NCBI GenBank assembly: GCA_000787465.1
Contig: JSYX01000055.1
Location: 30,995-94,994 of the forward strand
From: Thermomucor indicae-seudaticae
Taxonomy: Eukaryota; Mucoromycota; Mucoromycetes; Mucorales; Lichtheimiaceae
Reading direction: 5' to 3'
Length of the DNA stretch: 64,000 bases
Numbering within the stretch: position 1 is the first letter of the stretch; each line of letters begins with the position of its first letter. The notes beneath the pieces are model-generated. The model was given only the letters and a program-made list of their open reading frames with translations. It did no database searches and was not told the origin of the DNA. Shown here piece by piece: positions 24,340 to 35,453 of the stretch. Position numbers and translations under genes: made by a program.

Positions 24340-26303
24340 TTACAAAGCCTTTAACGGCTTCGTGACCCCTACAAGAATATCCACATCAGAATCTGTACTT
24401 TGGGAATTCTCCTCTATTACATACTCTTGCGTAATAGCCATCATTCGCCTTTTTGGATTTGACCATAATAGCACGCCCAAGTCATTTGCATGCTTTTCCG
24501 CTGCATCAAAATCAGCTTGCATATTAAAGTTGTGATAGAGATAAGCTATAAACCATCTCATTTAGAACTTTCCCGAATAATTCAACTGCAGATCAAACTG
24601 ACCTGGCATCGTCTTTAACCGGCGTCGTTCCATCTCCCATAGCCGTATTTGATCAACGACTGTTAGCGGTAAAACTGGCGTCTGCGTAGTGTCTATTTAG
24701 CCCCCTTATTGTGTGCTCTATCAGTTTCTGATCCTGTACCTTTTTCCTCATTTGTGGATGTGCGTGGTTTTGTAAATAGGAAATGATCTAGAGTATAACC
24801 GCTCAGGCACACAGCATCTTTCCAAACGTATTCCATGTTTATCTTACCTGATCCGCCGTAATGCCTTTCAAAAGCGCATTACGTACACTGTCTCGGGTAA
24901 TGACACCGGCTACCATGTTACGGAACCGTGACTGTAGTTGTACAAAAAGATTCAACACTGCAATCTGGAGAGGTGATTCTACAACCGCGTGATCTTCAAT
25001 AAAGACGTGAGAAAGGATGGGCCCTGATATCATCTACCTGTGTATGCATAGACTCTGTAATTTGTTTCGAGGATAACAAAGCCTTGCTCGTTCTCGTCTT
25101 GATTTGTCTTGGTAAGATCCATTGACGTACCGAGCTTGGATCTAGCAGCTGTAATGGCAGCGTTTCCAGACGTTAATGTGGTAGCCAGACGAGTAGGATA
25201 GTAGCGGCGTGACCCTCTCTAGCAATTTCGCATGGATGTCAGCAAAAATATTCCCAATGTTTATTGACTGGATATACCTTTCTCTGATACACGATACCGT
25301 AATCTCTTAAGTCTTCCAGCATCTGCTGCTGCGTCTGCGTTAAAGTCTCCACTGAATAATTCTACAGTTGTGTAAGTATGATTTGAAAAGTTCAACCTTG
25401 GATGCCGTCTCTCATTTACTACCTCACCGAGTTCCAGAGATCCGAGCTGAAACAAAAAGTTTAATACTTCGACGAGATCCATCTGCAGTACCTCTGCCAT
25501 GTCAAGATACTGGAGCAGGAAGGCCCATACTTGGGTGTTCACGTCCTGCAGTAAGAACTGGAAACCTTTGTTGGTGATCTGCAGTGTTCCAGGATCGTCA
25601 GGGCTACTCTGCATCAATTGGCTTCTCTCCAACAGATTCAGGACGCCACGACTCGGTTTCTTGGTCAAGGATGTGCCGACCATGTAATGTAAAATCGACT
25701 CCCATTGCTGTGTAGCATATTGATCCAGGAATGCGATATCGACCGCATGTTTATCCGGCGTCGAGCACGGCAGTCCAAACGATTGCTGCGTCCCTCTAAA
25801 ACCGTAAAGAGAGAGAGTTACGATAACAGTTCAGCAAGGAAACCACGAGCGCGAACAAACCCTCCCGTCAAGGCATTCTTGAATTCTTGCCGAAATGTCT
25901 CATTCATTACAAGCACATTGCCCTTTCGCTCCAGAATGCGTAACCGAGAAAGTTTATGCAGAGCTTCCGCCAGCTTCCTAATCGGTCGCACCGATTAGTC
26001 GAAAGCCCCATGTACCTTTTACACAGCATTACCTCTGCCCGTCCTTGTTGACCCAGCTGTTGACATCTTCAACTGAGATCTCCGATTCAACATACAGACA
26101 CGACATGATGATTTGCCTTCCCAAACTCGGCAGCAGCCTTTTCGTAAAGAGCGTGAACATCCATCGCAAACTGATCGCTTTCATTGATTTTACCGAAAGA
26201 TGGCTAGACATGTCGCAGGCTTCTGGAACAGCCGCAGAAACGTAAATGTGGGCAATGTCTCCAAGTATTCGTAAACATTCGTCTTGAAATTGTCAACGGA
26301 CAT
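24340..26303 (-). CDS. TFB2: TFIIH core subunit TFB2 (p52/GTF2H4)
   Basis: Ten exons (26303-26194, 26137-26033, 25977-25861, 25795-25423, 25361-25278, 25218-25038, 24978-24848, 24787-24740, 24681-24603, 24545-24340) sum to 477 aa. Hallmarks in order: VYEYLETLP, KLSRLRILERKGN, NETFRQEFKNALTGGG, LEVLNFLFQLGSLELG-type region, QQQMLEDLRDYGIVYQRK, RRYYPTRLATTLTSG, ENEQGFVILETNYRVYAYT, SPLQIAVLNLFVQLQSRF, MVAGVITRDSVRNALLKGIT, and the TFB5-binding end LTVVDQIRLWEMER followed by DLGVLLW. TFB2 anchors and activates the XPB helicase in RNA polymerase II initiation and nucleotide-excision repair. Length fits the family. The C terminus carries an extra acidic tail of about 25 residues. Several introns are under 70 bp; the first ends in AAAAG. 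Confidence 0.95.
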
Positions 26304-26746
26304 TGGCTGAGGAAGAAAGACCAAGACTAATTAAGGTATTTGGAGGGAGCATTTGCGCCAGCTGAAACAGACTGGGCATTTTTACACAATAAAGCTTCAA
26401 GTCTATTAGCACTCTGACCTCTCAGTTTTGACGCAGATTTCTTCTTACTTCGAGATGACGAGAAGGATGAAAGAATGCTAATAAGAAAACAAAAAACGGC
26501 GAGATCTTTAGATAAAGGTAAGAGAGAGAAACACACAACTGCTTTAAAGAGAAGGCAGGCTTCGTATTCACAGGAAGGAATGGACCGCCCTCGAAGACAA
26601 CGCGTCAGTGAGCCCGCCAAAGGCAATAGACGCATGAGCTAACAAGAAACAGTTGAGAACCTGAACGAAACCTGTTAGAATATCGCGTTATTCTTTTCCC
26701 ACGTCGAAGAGGACCCGATGACTGAAACGGTGATATACAAGCTACA
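26304..26746. other. Intergenic region
   Basis: 0.44 kb between the TFB2 start and a possible small plus-strand gene. A 102-codon minus frame (26327-26635) overlaps it but lacks any domain and sits in a promoter position. Nothing else recognised. Confidence 0.4.
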
Positions 26747-27208
26747 ATGCAACGTTTTCTAAACCCTTCTTTCTCGTTGACAATTCCAGCTATGGTGCCT
26801 TCGAACTGGAAAGACTTTATTCTGCAAAAAAAGGAGGAAAAGAAGAAGAGACTTCAAAAGGAAGAACAGGAAAAGGCGTCAGTAACCGCGACATAGCGCA
26901 TGTACCGTAAAACTTTAACTAATGTCTTTTTAAAAGTATGTAACCGATGTGGGAAGTCAGGCTACAGAAGCGCGCGATCGTATTTGTGCGACATGTACAC
27001 TAGCAGAAAACATAGTCCTCGCCAGCGTAAGTCATGCAGCGGCGGGGTATCGGCAGATTTGTATCTGACACCGTTTTTCTTGCAGAAAAAGCACTTCTTG
27101 TCAGGCGATACAAGACCAAGATTATTGATAAATCGATATTCTCGATATACCGATCGACCTCTTCAATCACGGATTTGCTTTTTCCAGGCCTATGTCAACT
27201 TGATATAA
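26747..27208 (+). CDS. Possible small gene, unknown function (about 115 aa)
   Basis: Three putative exons (26747-26881, 26937-27026, 27086-27208) all join in phase 0 and end at a stop. The first encodes a Lys/Glu-rich helix (WKDFILQKKEEKKKRLQKEE), the second a CATC motif that could bind metal with other cysteines, the third a basic segment. Introns are GTAACC...AAAAG and GTAAGT...TTGCAG. I recognise no family. The consistent phase and good second intron support it; the first donor and acceptor are weak. It is divergent from TFB2 and convergent with the PDE gene. Could also be non-coding. Confidence 0.35.
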
Positions 27209-27506
27209 CGATCACAATTTTCCGTCACGGACCCTATCGATATATCGCGCAGGTACTGTATGCAGTAAACCCCAATGTCGGGAAAGAGATATGCACCATG
27301 TAAACGTGGAAGGTGGATCTCTGTACGCTGTACTGGCTTGTCATAGGTACTCATGGCGTCAGAGTGCTTATCCACAGTCGTTAACCGTAAAATATATAGT
27401 TGTTGTACATTGTGGCAGAGAGACGTAAATGCTGCTCGCAACCTACATTACATATCAAACAATGTAGTAGAAGGAGGCTCCAGAAGACCGTCAATATTCT
27501 GCAGAG

Positions 27507-27543
27507 GTCCTGACCACTCTGGAATTATACCATCTTGATAAAG
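27507..27543 (-). repeat. Partial duplicate of the PDE C-terminal coding end
   Basis: The stretch 27507-27540 is about 31/34 identical to 27810-27843, which encodes the DQDGMIPDWSGP segment at the end of the phosphodiesterase. Read on the minus strand it gives QDGIIPEWSGP and then runs open to a TAA at about 27466. It lies about 300 bp beyond the PDE stop. It may be a decayed tandem duplication or an alternative last exon. Confidence 0.6.
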
Positions 27544-27768
27544 AAAGACCAAGATTATTTGTACACGCGTCGTTATATTTTTTCCCAACAGAAAATAAGG
27601 TGGAATTAAAAGATTGAAACGGTATATATGTATATATAGGGGACAATGTACAGTCTAAATGTTTCTATACAGCAAGAGAATATACGTAGCAAGTTGGGGA
27701 CACGTCGCATGAAAAGTTATATACACCTACAGAAGAGAGAGAGAGAGAAAAGCTGGGGCTGTTAAAGG

Positions 27769-30367
27769 CTACATGATGGCACATTGGCAATAAACGCCGC
27801 CTTGCGCTGAAGGTCCTGACCAGTCTGGGATCATACCATCTTGATCTGTCCTGGTGGTATTGGAGGTGTAATAGCTCGTCATAGCCACAGCGGGCATTTG
27901 TGGGAGAAACATCTTGTCAGTTTTCCCGTCATTTCTTGTTATTGCGATGGACTTTTGTTGATGGTGCAAAGCAACTACGTGACAGTTCGGATCACTCTTC
28001 TCTGCCACCACATCTACATTCCTCCTTTAGAACCCTCCTTCCAAAGCGAATATCTTTTTGTTCATCATTACCTGTCTTGTTCTTTTCATTATTACTGGTC
28101 CATTGCTTCCTGGACTCCCATGACTTGAGATTGCTTTGTATGTACTCGACTGTAAATGTCAATTCTAACAAAAATAATAAGGAACAACATCTTTCTTCCT
28201 CTGATGTCGTCCATCTTACCGTGAGCAATCGAAGCTACACCTTCAAATAAACTGGAGGCAACAAACTTGATAAAACCGATCTGCATGTCTTCCAGCACGA
28301 GCTTGTCTCTGTCGTTCATTGGCTGCACCGCCATGCCCAGCTGACGCTCCAGGTCACCTTGGCAAGTAAATTCCTCTACTAACAATTCTGCCCACTTGGC
28401 GGATCTTTCAAACGGCCGAGTCTATTTATACTCTCGGGGTTAGAAAAACGAAAGTTGTCACAGACCATTGTTGCTTTCACTTGCCACATTACTGATGTCC
28501 GCGCACTTTATTAACGCACTGCAGAAAAGCAGTCGGTCTTCTTCAATATCCAAATTTTCGTTGCATGACCTTGCCGCGTGTTCTTTGATTTTCTTGACAT
28601 ATTTATCATGCAGCGACATATCAGTTGCAAGTATACTCGCGACCACCGTCTTGCGAAACGCTATTATCAACCGCAATCGATCAGATTTTTTCCCGCCGTT
28701 TGGGACGGATAAAATGCTATTACCTTGATAGCTAGGCGACCGAAAGCCGCCAAAGCACTCGTCAATACCATGCTTTTTCAGGATATGAAACAAGGTCATG
28801 GAATGAAAGCTTTCGAGCACAGATCGATCGTTGTACAAGATGGCGAGTGGAGTTCCAGAGTTGATCTAATATATCCATCCGTGATTAAAAAACATCGACA
28901 AAAGCTGCGACAAAAACAACATACCATGAACCCATTATTGACACCAGGATGACCGGCATCATGACCCAGTGCCGCTATGAGAAGCGCCAAGACATCGCTG
29001 GGCTGTAGCCGATCGTCTTTGTCGTTTGAAAAAATCCCGAGCTTGCACAGAAAGTAATATATACACTGTAAAACGTCAACTGCATGGGCGAAATTATGAT
29101 ATGGGTTCCCGTGATGATAGGAGCCAGATAGGTCCAGGATAAAATCGTATAATTGCTCTGCCACAATTTGTCAGACAGTCAGGATGTCATTCGTACCAAA
29201 AGATATATCCAACTAACCCTTCTTGATCGTTATGTGCGCCATTTTTGACCAGGATAGTGCTTTATCTAAAATTAGATAAGCACAATGGACAAGTTCATCA
29301 TGATCGAAATCAAAAGGACAGAAATCCCAGCTTGCAATTCTCCGTTCAAGATACTCTGCGCGCTGACTATACATGATTTACGTTATATATATATCTCTTT
29401 CTCTTGCGCCATCATACAACAAGATGTTCTTACCTAGATAAAGGGGTCAAGGTACTTTTCCGAGGGAAGTTGGGTAAATAAATGTCTATAATCGCTTTCT
29501 CTAAGCTAAAGAAAAAATAGATAAGCTCCGGGATCTCAGTAGTTGAAAGATCATGTAACATACGCCGCATCTTTAGCCGTCATGTCTTGGAGTCGATGAT
29601 GGAGACTAGTACACTGATTGACGGATGAGGAGGTCGGTGTGATGGGAGTGATGGTGCTAATAGTGGTTGTAGCAGGTGACGATGCCATATCAAGAGCGCG
29701 CATTCTAGTATTAATATGGTCGGCTTGAATCCGGTAAAGTTTCTGTTTTGCATCATGAGATAAAATGCCACTAAGATCAAGTCTCTATGTTTCTTACCAG
29801 GAACAGGGTCTTGACCACATCTATGCGCAGTGGCTTTAGCAAGTAGTCGATGGCACCGGCATCCATGCATTTGAGCATAAATTTCGTATCTTCAGCGACA
29901 GAGCATGCTTTTTCACCGAGAAATAATAAGATTACGTCAAACAACTAAACATTCTGACTGAGGAGAACAAACGCACCAATAACAGGAACCAATTCGTCTG
30001 CCATTTCTTCGAGATCGCGCGTCAAGTGTCGAATCCGTGCCAAGGCTGCATCTTTATCATTGTCCATGATGCAGTCGTCCACGTCCACGAGACATAGGGA
30101 CGGACATGTTTGCTTGGCAATCTGCTCTAGAATGGCTGTCGTGCTGGAATGTATAACGACTTTTGGGACAAACGTGTTAAATTTGAAAGAGAGGGTACAG
30201 AAGAGCTATGAGTATAGCTGACCTTGACCAAAAACTGCTTTTAAAACGGAGATGTATGGAGGGTTAATGTTGTCGTCGTCATGAGCATCGTCTTGGTCTG
30301 CTATCCGATATGGCTCGGGTGTTGATTGATACAAGACGAATATTGAGCAATGCAAAGGGTCGTCCAT
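27769..30367 (-). CDS. RegA-like cyclic-nucleotide phosphodiesterase with N-terminal receiver domain
   Basis: Twelve exons (30367-30223, 30135-29977, 29907-29798, 29742-29564, 29505-29434, 29366-29218, 29157-28925, 28865-28724, 28660-28485, 28421-28220, 28164-28072, 28013-27769) give 634 aa. Residues about 40-145 look like a response-regulator receiver: SLCLVDVDD (third strand, candidate phospho-Asp), LVPVIACSVAED (fourth strand), then MDAGAIDYLLKPL with the conserved Lys-Pro. The class I PDE domain follows: YHNFAHAVDVLQ, LGHDAGHPGVNN (metal-binding HD), NDRSVLESFH, TDMSLHDKYV, KCADISN, KWAELLVEEF and DLERQLGM. This enzyme hydrolyses cAMP (or cGMP). The order receiver then PDE is that of Dictyostelium RegA, where a phosphorelay controls cAMP breakdown. 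The intron at 28422-28484 begins GC. A long C-terminal tail ends in VYCQCAIM, a Cys-rich end that might be lipidated. Confidence 0.88.
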
Positions 30368-31071
30368 TGTTGGAAGAGTCGTATCCTTTTTTTCCGAAAT
30401 GCTGATCGCCTCCCTTTCTTTCTCTCTCTCTCACACACAAACTCTCTCTCTGCTCGAACTTGGTTTAACGGAAAACAGAAACAGGAAAGAATAAAGCTTC
30501 GCAAACAAAAGAAACCTTACTGAGTGAGAGGGAAAAAGAGACGAAAGAGAGACAGTTTCAAAGACTCAAAAAAAAAGATCACTTGATAGGGTTGGGTTCT
30601 TCGGGAAGCATAAAAATGACCTGTTCTGATTGGACAGCTGTAACAGCGCAACAGCTGAAACGAACGACACAACAACCAGCGGATCTGAAAAATGCAACAT
30701 TTCGTTGGGCGTCTGTGCCAACCGCGTCGCAGTATGTCTCGGCGTACTATGCATGTCAATAGCGAAATTTGCGTCGTTTTCCGTTCAACTACACTATAGA
30801 TAAAGTATTCTGCTGTCTATCGAAGGATACTTGAATCGCTTCATGAACGCGGCGACATGACGTTCACTTACTTGTCCACAACCGCTAGATTCAGCGACTC
30901 TAGTTGAAGATCATTTCGCAGTATGATATAAACCATTTGTTAATTATCTGCAAGCACATGCTCGATATCGTACGCACACAAGGATATTCAACCTAGTTTT
31001 AGCAAAAGAAGAAAGACATCAAGAGTGCAGTGCGTCGGCATTATGTATTGCTACAAACAAATAAGGTACAA
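30368..31071. other. Intergenic region, PDE promoter side
   Basis: 0.7 kb. Near 30410-30450 there is a (TC)n/(AC)n low-complexity tract, and AG-rich tracts occur near 30520-30560. Short frames on the minus strand at 30517-30759 have no domain. No RNA gene seen. Confidence 0.45.
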
Positions 31072-31980
31072 TCAAGAAAATGAGATATGATGATCATCCG
31101 GCAAAGGGCTGATGTGGCTATTTGCATCAACAATTTCATTCAGCCATCCTTGTAGCCTATCCAGCTCATCCGGAATGGACAGGCTACTATCAGATTTCGG
31201 TGATGCAATCCGTACGCTTTGAAATGCATTCATCATGCATTCGAGACTCTCTCCAGCCGAAGTGTGTGTTGTGTTATGATTATGATGCGGATACGGTAAG
31301 CCAAAGGCTTCTGGAGAGGTTTCAAATGTTGGCGTATGATAAGCAGTGGACGATGGAGGCATTGGAATGTCGACCGACAATGTTGTCTGAGTTCCCACAT
31401 GGCGGATACGTTTTTCAGTCATTCGCCGCAGCTGATTGTCTCGTTCTTGCAGGTCCACAGCCAGCTGGTGATTCTTTTTTAACAGTTTAGCGCGCACAGT
31501 TTTTTATCCCTAAAATAAATAGTTCACCTCTTGCTGCACATCTGTTCGCATTTCTTCGAGATGAAATAACCGTAACTTGAGGTCAAAATTCTCCTTTTTT
31601 AGGTCTGTAATGATCTGGAATGCAAGCACTCGTCAATGCAAAAAAAAATCATGTGTAACACTGGAGTTGGTTTTCACCTTTTGTAGTTCTTTCATTGGCG
31701 CCGTCTTCACGCTACTAATAGGCGTCGAACTAGAAGATTTGATAGGTTGTCTCGTGCTCGAAGCAACAGGTATTTCTTCTCCTGGTGGACGCCCCAACCG
31801 CGAGGTTGTTTTTCGACGTATAGGCGAAGATGTAATGTCGCTAATGCATGAAGTTGCGATCTGCAATGACGACTTTGAAGACAGTTTTTGATAAGGGAGA
31901 CTAATGACGCTTCCGTCATCGCGTTCAACGTTCCTTTTGCGCAAGTAGAGAGAGACGCTGCTGCCACTTGAGCGTGACAT
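31072..31980 (-). CDS. CM1 (Cnn_1N) domain protein, gamma-tubulin complex receptor type
   Basis: Three exons (31980-31678, 31614-31528, 31473-31072) give 263 aa. After a Ser/Arg-rich N terminus, residues about 97-131 carry KELQKIITDLKKENFDLKLR and LFHLEEM, the CM1 motif of centrosomin, Mto1, Pcp1 and Spc110. It continues as coiled coil (NHQLAVDLQERDNQLRRM), then a Pro/His-rich stretch and a short C-terminal helix (ELDRLQGWLNEIVD). CM1 binds and activates the gamma-tubulin ring complex at spindle pole bodies or microtubule organising centres. At 263 aa it is much shorter than Spc110 or Mto1, so it is either a small paralogue or lacks the usual long coiled coil. The third intron ends AAAAAAG. 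It is divergent from LCL2 with 453 bp between. Confidence 0.75.
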
Positions 31981-32433
31981 CCTTTTTTTCTTCCGAGAGT
32001 GTGGAGGTGTTTCAAAGAGCGACGAGGTAGTACATACGACCGCGGGCCGATGCCGAGTATTCAAAGGAGAGAAAACCGGAAAAAACAAAACAACGGAGAA
32101 TATGTACCGTTTACTGCTTACAACAGGCACATTCCTGCGTTTGTTGCGGACACAACTGGGTTGACCTAAAAACTCAGTCAGACATGTCCAATTCTGATGA
32201 ATTGTGTCGACTGAAAATACGCCCCCATAGATGCAATCAGTCAGTCTTGTACTAAAGCACTCACGGGGAGCCGCATTCTTCATAGAGTCGTAAATAGACC
32301 GCATCAGTGCGTACATATATCGAACTTGCTGCACGTAAGCAAAATTTGCCACGCGTACGGGAATTACTGGCTTTCATGCTGACTGCGGGCGGAAATTTGG
32401 GAGCACTTGAGGCCCACTTTCAGTAACTTGATC
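31981..32433. other. Divergent promoter region between CM1 gene and LCL2
   Basis: 0.45 kb. A minus-strand frame runs through it (to 32352) but enters the CM1 gene in frame only as an upstream extension without a recognised domain; a longer CM1 protein cannot be fully excluded. Confidence 0.4.
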
Positions 32434-32865
32434 ATGGTGCGCTTCATTTCGTTTGCGGCCAGTTGTTTTGTCTTGCTTATTTTGTATGCCACAATACCTG
32501 TATTGTCTTTTGACTTTCAGGGTTTCTTTTTTGGCGGAAGTCGTCGCGCTAATGAGCAACATGACGACATCACATTCGGTGTCCCGGAGCCACCATTATC
32601 CGCTCGTCGCGCGCAACAAGGTGCGTGGTCAAACGAAGCAGAAGGACTACGTTTATGACCATAGAATATATAATGTTGCTCTTGAATAGACTGCAAAGAT
32701 GGTTACGTATGCGAAATAAGCGATGAATGCGTGTCAAGGCCCGTGGACTGTCCCTGTCCTCGTGCGTTGGATAAAAAGTGCAGCATACACGACTGGTATA
32801 CGTGCGTTCGAGGAGACCAGAATTGCGATCAAATACTTGCAACTTTAACTTTACGCGCTGATTAA
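32434..32865 (+). CDS. LCL2: LCL2-like small secretory protein
   Basis: Two exons (32434-32620, 32690-32865) encode 120 aa. Residues 1-26 are a signal peptide (MVRFISFAASCFVLLILYA). A Phe/Gly-rich stretch (FQGFFFGGSRR) follows, then a Cys-rich part: CKDGYVCEISDECV, VDCPCPRALDKKC and DWYTCVRGDQNC. This layout, with the PxxCPCP core, is that of fungal LCL2 (long chronological lifespan protein 2), an ER-linked protein implicated in ERAD and ageing in yeast. The LCL2 core is conserved but the C terminus is divergent. The intron uses donor GTGCGT. The call is moderate because the family is short and fast evolving. Confidence 0.72.
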
Positions 32866-33982
32866 GCTGCGAAGCATACATCAATATCCCAGTGTTTGTA
32901 CTCAATCTCGCATCAAGTTTTCACGTTAGAGCTCGACACACTTGTTTTGGATTCATTGTTTTGCATTACAAGAGAGCGTTTACCCAGAGATTATTGATCA
33001 TTTAGACCTGACATAAAAGTTGTGGAACGTACGTATAGACCAGCAATAGATATTGACCACAATGCCAGGAAGACCTGCTGATTGGCGGACCAAAAAGCGG
33101 CCTGTATCCTGAATGACCGTGCTGACGTGTACATTAGACGGGCGATCCAGTCTCTCGCCGGCAGAGATTCATGAGTAATAACTGTGTGTAAATTTGCATA
33201 ATGTTGTCAGTTAAGGTATGCATTTCAAAGCGCGGTCCAATGCATTAACCGTGGTACACAAAGAATATTCCCATTGACCAGTTACCGTCATGCGTCTTCG
33301 TTTGCACTCTCACCAATATTTCGTTTTCTTCATAAAGAAGGTTGGATTAACTTGTCAGCAAGTAATGATCAATTAAAATCGTACATGCTCCCGTTGTGCA
33401 AGATAAAGTCGCTTCATACGCGGTTAATGTCGCCAAATTGAGGTTAAATGCGTGCTCTTTTTACGTGTTTCTAGTGACGAAGGTAACATGAACTCTGTTT
33501 GGATGATGTGAGATGCAAGGAGCTCCTGGATTCTTTCAACGAGTCTCTTCGTAAACCAAATGCGGGTGGTCATCCCTTGCCGTTCGGCAACATTAGCCTG
33601 CTCACAATTTTTCATGCTTACAAGCAATGAAATGAGTGCTAAAATAATCCATTCAAGAGATATGAAATCCATTTTCATGCAGAATGGACACAATTTGTCA
33701 GGGAAAACCGAGAAAAAAGAAATGTTGCCTTTGATGATCCGAGAATGATACTCCGCAAACATGTTACAAACACGAAACGACGAAAAAAAAAGGTTTGCAA
33801 CTCAAAAAGCACGCGGTGAAGATATCAAACACACTGCTTCAGGGGCACACAAAGGATAATCGAAACAGGTTTTTCTGTGTGTGTAAGCGTTTGAATCATT
33901 CAATGATAAATTCTTTGTCGGTGTCTTCTTTCTTCTCTCTCTTCTTCTTCTTTTTCTTTTTTCTCTACTTTATTCTTTAAAT
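32866..33982. other. Intergenic region, one weak ORF
   Basis: 1.1 kb. The minus frame 33678-33424 starts with a hydrophobic, signal-like segment (LEWIILALISLLVS) but lacks other support. A long T/C-rich tract at 33925-33975 lies just upstream of the CCCH gene and is probably its leader. Confidence 0.4.
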
Positions 33983-34659
33983 ATGCACACAACTCTTTCT
34001 TCCTACTACCATCGACCCTCCTCCTCCTCCTCCAACAACAACAACAACATGTTTTGGTCCTTGACAGAAGACGATATATCTCCATCCACGTCAACATGTT
34101 CATCATCCAATAATACTTGTTCCAGCACTCAGCAATCCAAGTCTGTCAAGCAAGTCACTCTTTACAAGACGGAATACTGTCGCAACTGGGCCGAACTTGG
34201 TCATTGCAGGTAAAAAAACGTTTTGATCATGTATTATTGGGAATCACTGAAACAATAATGATAATTGTTAGGTATGGAAAGAAATGCCGGTACGCCCACG
34301 GACAAGCCGAACTACGGTCTGTACCACGCCACAGTCGATACAAGACCCAGATCTGCAAGGCGTATCATGTCGATGGAACGTGTCCGTATGGCGTTCGATG
34401 CACTTTTATACACGATCTTCCTTCCGCCGACCCATTCGCTAGTTACTGGTCAACGTTGCCCATCCCTTCTTCCAGAACCGAGTCTCGGTTCTTTGGCAAA
34501 GACTCGTGCTTGACGCGTACTCGACGATACAGCATTGGCAGCAACACAAGCAGCAACAGTGACAGTACCTTTTCGACTTCTTACTACTCCGAGCACTCAC
34601 TGGCAACAACCACAAAACCTGTCTTTCCACAACCTACCGACCTCTGGTCCGACCTGTAA
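33983..34659 (+). CDS. Tandem CCCH zinc-finger RNA-binding protein (TTP/Cth type)
   Basis: Two exons (33983-34209, 34272-34659) give 204 aa. Two C-x8-C-x5-C-x3-H fingers are visible: YKTEYCRNWAELGHCR joined to YGKKCRYAHG, and YKTQICKAYHVDGTCPYGVRC followed by TFIH. The YKTE/YKTQ lead-in before each finger is the tristetraprolin signature. These proteins bind UAUUUAU elements in mRNA 3' UTRs and recruit deadenylases; yeast Cth1/Cth2 do so in iron shortage. The N terminus is Ser/Asn-rich and the C terminus Ser-rich, likely phosphorylated. The intron falls inside finger 1, as is common in this family. The fingers are certain; the RNA targets are inference. Confidence 0.92.
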
Positions 34660-35453
34660 AGTTTACCCCAACAACAACCCGCCCGTATCTTATTCGTCAA
34701 TCAATCAATCAACCAATCAGTCTCTCTTCTCTCTCGTTTGGCTCATTATTGTTCATTTGGCTCTGTTTTCTTTTCTTTTGTTGTTGATGTTTTAAAATAA
34801 ATTTTGTTCTTCCCTTTTTTTAATCAATGCCGCCGTTTTTGCGAGTTTCAGAATCAAAGTTTTGGCGCTTCGCATGTGGCCCCGAGAAAGGTAGTCTTCG
34901 GAGTTTTGTTCTTCCGTACTGGTTTCAGATCAACGCCATTGTCCCAAATGTGGTAATTGTTTGATGCAGCCTTCCTCCTTCAAGTGTCTCTGACAACATC
35001 CGCAAAAAGGTCTCATGCATATCAAATGTTCTATCGGAATTACGCCAAACTTCTACATTTTATGCACACCAGCCCCCCTCAGGTTACCCCACAGGGATAC
35101 TATTTGGCGTATATTGCAACATTGCATATAGGCCCTGTATCACTTTGTCCTTTAGTAAGCTGTAACTTCATGCAACCAGTAAGGGTCATCCTGCATATGA
35201 TACTCCTTTGTATTTTTTGTGTCAATCTGTAATGAACAGGTGACTACTATACATGTTTTATACGTTCTTTACAACGCATGCAACAGCAACTTTGTTGTTG
35301 GCAACCCTCTCGACAAGCTGTACGAAAGAACTAGTATTTACACAAGTTGTATGAAATGATGGTATACAATATAAGATTAGGATAATAGACGGATCTAGTC
35401 CTTAAAGCGAGCACGTATTTCTAGCAGACTAAGGTTAGTCACTTGACTGACTA
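34660..35453. other. Intergenic region between convergent genes
   Basis: 0.8 kb containing two 3' ends. AATAAA-type signals occur near 34795. A 91-codon plus frame (34957-35232) lacks any feature of a real gene. Confidence 0.45.

Noticed and set aside
27600..27660. ATATAT-rich tract as a possible promoter or satellite
   Set aside because: Too short and irregular; probably 3' flank DNA.
33424..33762. Minus-strand ORF with a signal-like segment
   Set aside because: One hydrophobic stretch only; no promoter or family support. Noted in the spacer entry but not called.
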